The position numbers and the translations under genes are program-made. Shown here one piece after another: positions 17,777 to 23,447 of a stretch of 23,447 bases of DNA. The notes under the pieces were generated by a model that searched no databases, was not told the origin of the DNA, and saw nothing but the letters and a program-made list of their open reading frames with translations. How positions within the stretch are numbered: the stretch's first letter is position 1; the number at the start of each line of letters is the position of its first letter. The stretch comes from Kalaharituber pfeilii (Eukaryota; Ascomycota; Pezizomycetes; Pezizales; Pezizaceae), in assembly GCA_015179045.1 (NCBI GenBank), contig WHUZ01000224.1, positions 1 through 23,447 on the forward strand, given 5' to 3'.

Positions 17777-17949
17777 TCCAGAAGTAACCCGGCGTGCTAA
17801 GGGTCCAAACTGGACAATATATGGCGCTGTACCCTGGTGAACCAAGTGGACAGGCACCATGGCACTTGAGTGAAATATGCGACAGGAATTCTGGCATACT
17901 CAAGTGAGGGGTGGTAGCCGCACTGGCTGAAACAGAAATTAGCAAATGC

Positions 17950-18640
17950 TACTGGCATTGAAGGCTATGGATTTCGTCAAAGAACTACCGGAACTAGGGG
18001 TGACAATGCGATTCTCGTCGTTACGAACTGCGTTACCAAGATCCACTGATACATACTGACCAAAACAACCTGTACGTCTATAGAGGTCGCATCCGCATGT
18101 TGGAAATTAACCAGCAGCTCAATGACAAACCCCGGCTATTCACACCCTACCATCGGCAAACCGACGGATCGTCAGAGTGAGCGATATAAACTCTCATGCA
18201 GTACCTATGCATCTTCTGTCATAATAGACAAAACTGACAAGTCACTTGGCTATCACTAGCTAAGTTCGTATACAATACTTTGAAAAACGTCAATGGCTAT
18301 ACATCCTTCAAAAGCCTATATAGATTCAATGCCAAGCAATACACGTCTCGGATCCGGATAACTACACTTCACCTCACCGCAGCCGAGGACTGGCTAGACA
18401 GGATGACTACGGTATATAACCAAATACGTGACACCCTCCAAAATTAATGATCGGAGATCAAAACCCTTCGCCGAAAAATTTCAACAATTCCAAAGTAGGG
18501 GACCAAGTGCTTGTTGACCGACGAAACCTTCGGGTAATAACTGGCAACAACCGAACACTCACCAATAAATATATTGGTCCTACGAGGTGAAGAGTCGTCA
18601 GTCACCACACATACGAACTTCAGCTACCGGAAAAGACCTG
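17950..18640 (+). pseudogene. pol: Element 2 integrase core and GPY/F-like end, decayed
   Basis: MDFVKELPEL (from 17967) and NAILVVTNCVTKIH are the first catalytic block. TSIEVASACWKL then runs straight into NQQLNDKPRL-like and TPYHRQTDGSSE-like text (about 18110-18180), so the SDRG..F segment with the second catalytic Asp appears to be deleted. NTLKNVNGYTPFKSLY (about 18270-18320) matches AEFAYNxxxNxxTGxSPFxxxYG. LTNKYIGP...HTYELQLP (about 18555-18625) is the GPY/F module. There are several frame changes. Confidence 0.85.
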
Positions 18641-18659
18641 CCATTGCATAACGTCATCC

Positions 18660-18860
18660 ACATTAGCCTCTCTAAGCCCTTTCAAAGTCGAAATAACAAC
18701 TCAGACCTCGATGACGAACAAGAACTCTACTACGATGTCGACCATGTAGTTGACAGCCGCAAGGTCTAGGGCCAGATTAAATATTGAATCCGTTGGCAGG
18801 GTACAACGAAGATGATACATGGAAGCCTACTGGCAACCTACAATGCTCATTGGAGAAATC
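18660..18860 (+). pseudogene. pol: Element 2 chromodomain
   Basis: DDEQELYYDVDHVVDSRKV (to 18769) is followed by a stop, GQIKY-stop-IRWQG, then after a frame change NEDDTW and PTGNLQ. This is the chromodomain core (E-x-I-x-x-R..Y-L-I-R-W-x-G-Y-x-x-x-D-x-T-W-E-P-x-x-N-L). The KV-stop-GQ stop is TAG. Element 3 has the homologous stretch at about 21400-21530. Confidence 0.8.
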
Positions 18861-18999
18861 TACGAAAGAACACCTATGAAAGCCAAAGGACCTAAGTCTT
18901 GAGGCAGGTGACTAACGTTCCAAGTAATGAATATTATATTGGATGAAGGTCTAGCTACGTGGGCTAGAACCTTATGTGAGCAGTTATACCTTCCATGCT

Positions 19000-19031
19000 C
19001 TTGAGATTTTTCCACTGGGTTTTTACTCAAG
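19000..19031 (+). other. Conserved 3' hairpin of element 2
   Basis: CTTGAG (19000-19005) pairs with CTCAAG (19026-19031) around the loop ATTTTTCCACTGGGTTTTTA. Element 1 keeps the loop words but has a different stem (GAAGAC/GTCTTC), so pairing is preserved while the sequence changes. Confidence 0.6.
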
Positions 19032-19218
19032 AAGTGGTTTAATGGCTAATGCTTACAAAACTACTATTCGTGCAGGACACACCAGTCTTACCATCGGCCA
19101 CCAATGAGTTTTGGTGATGACAGTACCCAGTGCATAGGGTACGCCGACACTCTTAGCCATCACACACATCCCAACCGAATGGGTTTTCGGATCGGTTTAG
19201 ATGCTTTTCGAGGCAAAA

Positions 19219-19238
19219 AAGCTCTAAAACGGGGGTGA
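19219..19238 (+). other. Polypurine tract of element 2
   Basis: AAAGCTCTAAAACGGGGGTGA precedes the 3' LTR. The same run, reversed, follows the LTR of element 3 (21002-21022). Confidence 0.85.
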
Positions 19239-19711
19239 TATTATGGCTAAGGTAAGGCTTACGGGAAATACCTGGAACCCCCACCGAATCGCTGTAAGGC
19301 GTATGCTGAAGATGTGACTGATCACTACTAGGCAATGCAGGGATTCACATTGGCCCATGGACCGGTGGGTGGCTAATGAAGTGTGTGTCAAGCAGTAAAT
19401 CGTATGATAGCACTGCACAGTGCTTACCAATTGTCGTTAATATACGCACATGTATTAATTACTTCTAATGCATGCTTTACTATGTCTCCTTATCTATAAT
19501 ATTATGTCATTGTCATATCATGTTGACGGCCGGGAAGTCTATATAAACAGGCCGAATAGATAGCTAGAAGAAATCAAGACACTAGCGGTATTCTAAGTTG
19601 AACTCTCACTTAATACTCTCGCGTAACCTTTTGCCGTCCACTTCGCTGCCTTCGTGAACCCGGAGTTGTCTCAGTGCCACTCTCGCGAGCCCAGCGATGC
19701 CTATGCTAACA
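19239..19711 (+). repeat. 3' LTR of element 2
   Basis: It starts TATTATGGCTAAGG (TGTTACGG in the 5' copy; TpG to TpA and CpG to TpG) and ends CTATGCTAACA. It is 473 bp with two small indels relative to the 5' LTR. Confidence 0.94.
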
Positions 19712-19716
19712 TATAG
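19712..19716. repeat. Right target-site duplication of element 2 (TATAG)
   Basis: A perfect copy of 14190-14194; removing one copy restores the transposase frame. Confidence 0.9.
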
Positions 19717-20357
19717 AGAATATGGTATGGAGTCCAATAAAAGAGACAGATAGCAAAGGTGAGTAGATCTATAATGAAATACATACTATACATTGGTAGT
19801 GAGATATACAGGTAATATAATTATATCCTACTTATTGCATATCTTACTCATAGAGTCAGGTAGCTCATATTACCAATTGGCTCTACACTTGTCTGAATTC
19901 TTCTCGCCTCTGATATAATATACCTTATCAACTTTTCCAGTAGCTAAAAGCTATAGCTCCTCTATCTCAGCATAGGGAATATCACATCTTAAGTCTGAAA
20001 CATACTCTCAATAAATGCTTAGATTCCCCTAACTCTCCTGCCAATTTTGTCTAAAAGAGTTTTTGGCATTGCTGGATATTCTATTAATACCTAAAAGCAG
20101 GAGTCATTAGATGTTATTCACAAACTATTAGCGTTTATACTAAAGCCACTATCAAATCCTGCATGCCACAAAGGGATTAAAATAGTATGCACTAATGAGC
20201 AAGTCTGACTTTGCATCCCTCGTGTCTCTAGATAGCTTACTAATTAGCTTAAAAACTGTACTGTATATGGTATAAAGTCAAATCTATATACAATTTACAG
20301 TTCACCAAAAAAACAGTTAGGTGAACTACCTGAAGCTGCTTATGAATACCCTAAACG
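19717..20357 (+). pseudogene. Plavaka-like transposase, middle part between two retroelements
   Basis: Continuing the frame from 14194 gives ENMVWSPIKETDSKGE, a stop, IYNEIHTIHW and two stops, then DIQ (to about 19812). This is the Plavaka signature in which R/I-Y-x-E-M/I-x-T-x-x-W-W-W-x-T/I-Q precedes the catalytic domain; both inner Trp are now stops (TAG, TGA). After about 300 bp that I could not read confidently, DVIHKLLAFILKPL and KGIKIVCTNEQV (20110-20190) follow. Then come a CxxC-like remnant (SNLYTIYSSP) and KKQLGELPEAAYEYPKR up to 20357. All these occur in order in Plavaka proteins. The frame is then cut by element 3. Confidence 0.82.
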
Positions 20358-21001
20358 TGTTAGCGTAGGCGTCGCTGGACTCGTAGGAGTGACTCTGAAT
20401 TCACGAAGGCAGCGAAGCGGACGACAAAAGATTACATGAGAGCGTTAAGTAAGAGTTTAACTTACAACACTGCTTATATCTTGATTTTCTTCTAGCTAAC
20501 TGTTTAGCTTATTTATATAGACTTCCGACTGTCATACATGACTAGTCAAGTGACAGTAACATGATGATAAACATGCTAAGGCATACAGACAGAGAAACGT
20601 AACAGAAAACACGCATCAGGAAGGTCCGTAATAGCAGAAAAGATGTAAATGTAATAGAAGCATGCATTAGAAAGGTCTATAGTAGGCGGAAAGGTGTGAA
20701 CATAATGGAGGCATGCGTTAGGAAGGTCTGTGGTACCCAGAAAGGCGTGAACGTAATGGAGGCATGTATTAGGAAGGTCTGTGGTAGCCGGAACAGCGTG
20801 AACATAATAGAAACATACATTAGGAAGGTCTGTGATGCATGTGTGCATATTGGTAGACCATGTGCAACTTCAACATACACTTCAGTAGGCAACCACCATT
20901 TACCAGTGGATGTTGCCTAGTGGTGATCAGTCACATCTTTAGTATACGTCTCTGGCGGTGCTTCCGGAACCAACTCCGTAAGTCTTACCTTAGCCATAAC
21001 A
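20358..21001 (-). repeat. 3' LTR of element 3, enlarged by a minisatellite
   Basis: The ends TGTTAG (20358) and CCATAACA (21001) are the reverse complements of the LTR ends of element 2. The promoter-proximal part (TATA-like ATTTATATAG at 20511-20520) and the outer part (GTGACTGATCACCACTAGGCAAC reversed, near 20930) match. The U3 middle is unrelated and holds a 51-bp array, making this LTR 644 bp instead of about 475. Confidence 0.88.
20601..20836. repeat. 51-bp minisatellite in the LTR of element 3 (4.6 copies)
   Basis: Units start at 20601, 20653, 20704, 20755 and 20806. The consensus includes AATGGAGGCATGCATTAGGA then AGGTCTGTGGTAGCCGGAAAGGCGTGAACAT. At 51 bp (one copy 52) it is frame-preserving and yields a 17-residue repeat (TDLPNACLHYVHxFxxT) on the minus strand. 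That open frame is a by-product of the array, with no sign of being a gene. Confidence 0.92.
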
Positions 21002-21205
21002 TCACCCCCCGTTTTAGAGCTTTTTTGCCCTAAAAAGCTTCTAAAAATCTGAAAATCTATTCGGTGGGGTCAGTGTATGCTTTTGTGTAGCTAAGAGTAT
21101 CGGCGTACCCTATGTGTAGAGTACTGGTGATTCATTGTAAGTACAATGGCTGATGGTAAGACTGGTGTGTTCTGCACTTAAATTCAATGTTAGCCATTAA
21201 ACTAC

Positions 21206-21237
21206 TTCTTAGGTAAAACCCTGTAGGAAACTCTTGA
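21206..21237 (-). other. Element 3 counterpart of the 3' hairpin motif
   Basis: On the minus strand, CTCAAGAGTTTCCTACAGGGTTTTACC followed by TAAG corresponds to the hairpin of element 2. The loop words CCTACAGGGTTTT are kept, but the stem is weaker. Confidence 0.5.
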
Positions 21238-21398
21238 GAGCATGGAAGGTATAACACATACATCAGGTTGTAGCTTTGCTAGCTAGACTTCAGTAGTACC
21301 AAATATAATATCACGATGCCTGTAAAGCAGGGTCTTTAGGCTTTCGTGGGTGACTTGTATAGAATCCCATAACGAATTCTAGCAGAAGTTGTAAGTTA

Positions 21399-21629
21399 CT
21401 AATTGGCTCCTATATACCATCTTCGTTGTACCCCTACCAATGGATTCGATATTTGACTTAGCCCAGACCTTGCGACTGTCAACAGTATAGTCGATGTCAT
21501 AGCAGAGTTCTTGTTCATTACCGTCAAGGTCTGTATTATCATCTCGAGTTTGGAAGGGCTTGAGGAGGCTGATGTGTATAATTCTGTGTAGTCACATGCT
21601 CTGAGGCAGTTCAAGTTCGGTTGTTGCAC
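21399..21629 (-). pseudogene. pol: Element 3 chromodomain and integrase tail remnant
   Basis: The minus strand aligns with 18690-18830 of element 2 (AACAAGAACTCT..GACAGTCGCAAGGTCT and GGTACAACGAAGATG). A 76-codon frame is open here, but in a shifted frame relative to the chromodomain. The GPY/F-coding part present in element 2 is missing, so there is a second deletion upstream. Confidence 0.7.
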
Positions 21630-21756
21630 AACTTAGCTAGTCCTCTGCTGCCGGTGAGGCGAAGCGTGGTTATCCGAGACGTGTATTATTTTTGGAGTTG
21701 AATCCATATAGGCTTTCGAAGGGTGTACAGCCATGGGTTGACATTTTTGAGGTGCT

Positions 21757-21895
21757 ATATACATGTATGCAGTCGGTGCCGCGTGTGTGTGTGCAGCCAA
21801 TACCGCTTGTGTATATACGGTCAGTGCCGTGTGCCTGTATATAGTCGATACCATGTGCGGTCGGAGCCGTGTGTCTGTATGCAGTCGGTGCCATA
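21757..21895 (-). repeat. 24-bp minisatellite of element 3
   Basis: Same unit as at 17525-17776, reversed, with about six copies (GTGCCGyGTG..TGTATrCAGTCG). Next to it the sequence jumps to the text corresponding to 18280 in element 2 (AAAAATGTCAAC..GGCTGTACACCCTTCGAAAG), so about 500 bp of integrase core is missing. Confidence 0.88.
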
Positions 21896-22153
21896 CACCT
21901 TTCACTCACATAGGCTGGCTAGGCCTATGAGCCATTTTCTGGCTGGTGAATTATTGCAGTGAGGCATCGAACTGAGTAATAGATCTGACTTCAGTTTGGC
22001 ATTAGTATTAGGTTCGGCAGGCATGTCGGTTAGTTTTCGCCTTTTGGTGACGTATATTTACATAGCTTCTCTCTATCTATTCTAGTAGGGGTTTCTTAAT
22101 ATCACTTCTTAGGTACGATGCACCCCCAGTGGCTTGTGACCTCTGGGTCTTCC

Positions 22154-22750
22154 TCAATAAGGTCGTCGTTGGTGAGTAGTTGCCCATCTTTTAAGAGCTG
22201 GATTTCTAGACCTGCAGGTTCGTCGTGATATGGCGTCGGCTTTCCTATTATTGCTTCCATTATAATATATAATAGTAAAGTCCAGTTTGCACATCTTCAT
22301 GTGCCAGTTTGCTTGCCAGGAGTTAAGCTTCTGCTTGGTGGTAATCCGTATAGATATCGACGTATTTCCCCTGTAGCCAGGTGTACCATTTGAAGCAGTT
22401 GACGATTTCCAACAGCTCCTTATCATGGATAGTATAATTTTATTCGGCTGTATTGTAGAGGCTCGTGAGTGAAAGTTGATTGGATGTAGCATTGTAATTC
22501 CGTTCTCGTCATAGTGTTGGAGAAAGTGATGGCAAGAGCTTAGTAAGATACACCAGTTTCCATAATCATCTTCAGGGTTCTATTCCATGATCGTCCTCAG
22601 AGTTCTATCCTATAGGTGAGTACTAATGCATCGGTGTCTATAATTGTCTTCAAGATTCTATCCATAATCGCCTCCAAGGTTTTATCCCATAATCGCCTTC
22701 AGGGTTTTATCCCATGAGCGGAGTACTAAGGTGAATAGGAAATGCTTGCT
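22154..22750 (-). pseudogene. pol: Element 3 RNase H with repeat-expanded active site
   Basis: On the minus strand, FIEHQ/DELKQAFPI-like text leads into LWDKTLKAIMG (about 22720-22690), then a 25-bp repeat array carrying two decayed METDAS motifs (ATGCATCGGTGTC near 22630 and CCAGTTTCCAT near 22560). LHPINFHSRASTIQ, a KLNSWQANWHMKMCKLDF segment and NRKADAISRR lie at 22490-22225. The C-terminal part that element 2 has lost is retained here. Stops occur in the first half. Confidence 0.82.
22553..22730 (-). repeat. 25-bp repeat array at the RNase H active site of element 3
   Basis: Units of the form CCATAATCGCCTTCAGGGTTTTATC, the reverse of the element 2 unit, occur about six times. They are interrupted by CCTATAGGTGAGTACTAATGC, the counterpart of the TCAGTACTCCGC junction in element 2. 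The organisation (units, junction, units) is the same in both elements. Confidence 0.88.
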
Positions 22751-22859
22751 TGAGTTCATCGAATGACTGCTGTTGTGTATTGCCTTGTACGTTATCCATG
22801 AGGAGGTAAGCGGTTTCGCTTCGGCATTGTAGTTCTTAATGAAACGGTATAGTAGTTGG

Positions 22860-23447
22860 CATAGTGTTAAGCTTGTAGCCATTAATGGTATGGCCAAGAA
22901 GGACTATCTTCTGTACATGGTCAGGTAGTTGTAGGATCTGTTCCACGATTTTCATACTACTCTATCAGTATTCTTCCAGGCTTTCGTCCATCATTTCCTA
23001 AAAACTCGTCAGTGTGAGTTTAAAAGGCACAATGGTATATTCGAACAGGCTTTCATCACCTAACTGATTTCGAATGAGGCATTCGTATGCAACTAGGTGA
23101 AGTGTTCACCACTACGGGTCTGGCATGAGTGGGAGAGGGTACCGGTTCGGTACTGTAGTCTTGTTGAGTCCTCTTTTAGTCCACACGTGAATATAGTGAG
23201 CTATCCTTTTTCCAGACGGATAGTATCGGTGCTAGCTGTGAGTCTTGAATGCTTAATCTTGCGAGTAGGTAGATGTTCTTCCAGATACGTCTGCAGGCTT
23301 TATCTTTCAAGGTAGTCTTGTATTATTGGGCCATTGGGTACTTCAGTACTAGAGCTATTGAGTGGGATCTCATGATTCCCGGATCGGTGGGGATGTCTGG
23401 CTGCTTACTCTTTAGAGTGTAACGTTCATAATGTTTGCATTAATCAT
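22860..23447 (-). pseudogene. pol: Element 3 reverse transcriptase, catalytic segment deleted
   Basis: On the minus strand the text near 23400-23340 matches the pre-RT of element 2. The [13 protein letters not shown] block is at about 23220-23130, and MMDESLEEY at about 22995-22965. It goes straight to KIVEQILQLPDH (about 22950) and LLGHTINGYKL (about 22900-22870). The YxDD-bearing stretch is missing at the same junction as in element 2. Stops and a shifted frame are present. Confidence 0.82.

Larger units (their letters stand above)
14195..19711 (+). mobile_element. Element 2: Ty3/Gypsy chromovirus inserted in the transposase
   Basis: LTRs of 476 and 473 bp start TGTTAC/TATTAT and end GCTAAyA, flanked by perfect TATAG duplications. 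The internal part holds a proline-rich gag, protease-like, RT, RNase H, integrase and chromodomain remnants, in order. The element is dead: RT lacks the YxDD segment, the RNase H tail and the integrase SDRG segment are deleted, and stops are common. By eye the LTR pair differs by about 30 transitions and only one clear transversion, which fits RIP-like mutation. It keeps more CpG and GC than element 1, so it is probably younger or less mutated. Confidence 0.95.
20358..23447 (-). mobile_element. Element 3: minus-strand relative of element 2, running off the window
   Basis: Read on the minus strand, it comprises a 3' LTR (21001-20358), polypurine tract, chromodomain, 24-bp array, RNase H and RT, in the same order as element 2. 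Most of the integrase core is absent. Its gag and 5' LTR lie beyond 23447. It sits in the same transposase as element 2 but in opposite orientation. The five bases before it, AAACG (20353-20357), are the predicted target duplication; the partner is outside the window. Confidence 0.92.

Noticed and set aside
20576..20892. Repetitive minus-strand protein with a 17-residue period
   Set aside because: The period is exactly the 51-bp minisatellite in the LTR; the frame begins and ends with the array and has no other coding support.
1..23447. tRNA or rRNA genes
   Set aside because: No cloverleaf with matching A/B boxes and no rRNA-like segment was found by eye; a tRNAscan-SE and Infernal run would settle it.

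Overview
The window looks like nuclear DNA from a filamentous ascomycete (Pezizomycotina; a truffle- or cup-fungus-like relative would fit, but the species cannot be read from the sequence). The reasons are: decayed Ty3/Gypsy chromodomain retroelements (chromoviruses), a Plavaka-type (CACTA-related) transposase, a short GT-AG intron of fungal size, and heavy transition decay in which Trp and Gln codons have become TAG/TAA (TpG/CpA to TpA, as in repeat-induced point mutation, RIP). No intact host gene was recognised. The window is a nested transposon graveyard.

Layout. (1) 1-243: N-terminal piece of a Gypsy gag. (2) 244-6464: complete but dead chromovirus (element 1). It has 633-bp LTRs, a gag remnant, RT, RNase H, integrase and chromodomain, three copies of a 128-bp repeat before the polypurine tract, and a decayed 5-bp target duplication. 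(3) 6465-9450: AT-rich DNA holding a possible one-helix membrane ORF and a second gag remnant with the PMDL motif and a CCHC zinc knuckle (about 7605-8345). (4) 9757-12383, minus strand: decayed gene or genes with a 55-bp GT-AG intron; the C-terminal part resembles DUF6532. (5) 13387-20357, plus strand: N-terminal half of a Plavaka-like transposase, split by (6) 14195-19711, a second chromovirus (element 2) with a perfect TATAG target duplication. The transposase frame resumes exactly after one TATAG copy is removed, and is interrupted again at 20358 by (7) 20358 to beyond the window end, a minus-strand relative of element 2 (element 3).

The sequence argues for successive insertion into a host transposon, followed by RIP-like decay. 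The most unusual signal is that these related retroelements carry short tandem-repeat arrays inside coding and terminal regions (19, 24, 25, 38, 51 and 128 bp). Some arrays sit at the same sites in both elements 2 and 3, and the same two elements share a deletion of the RT catalytic YxDD segment. The shared lesions suggest that an already defective lineage was mobilised in trans. Elements 2 and 3 also form a long inverted repeat with a 646-bp spacer. I found no CRISPR array, tRNA, rRNA or prokaryotic system.
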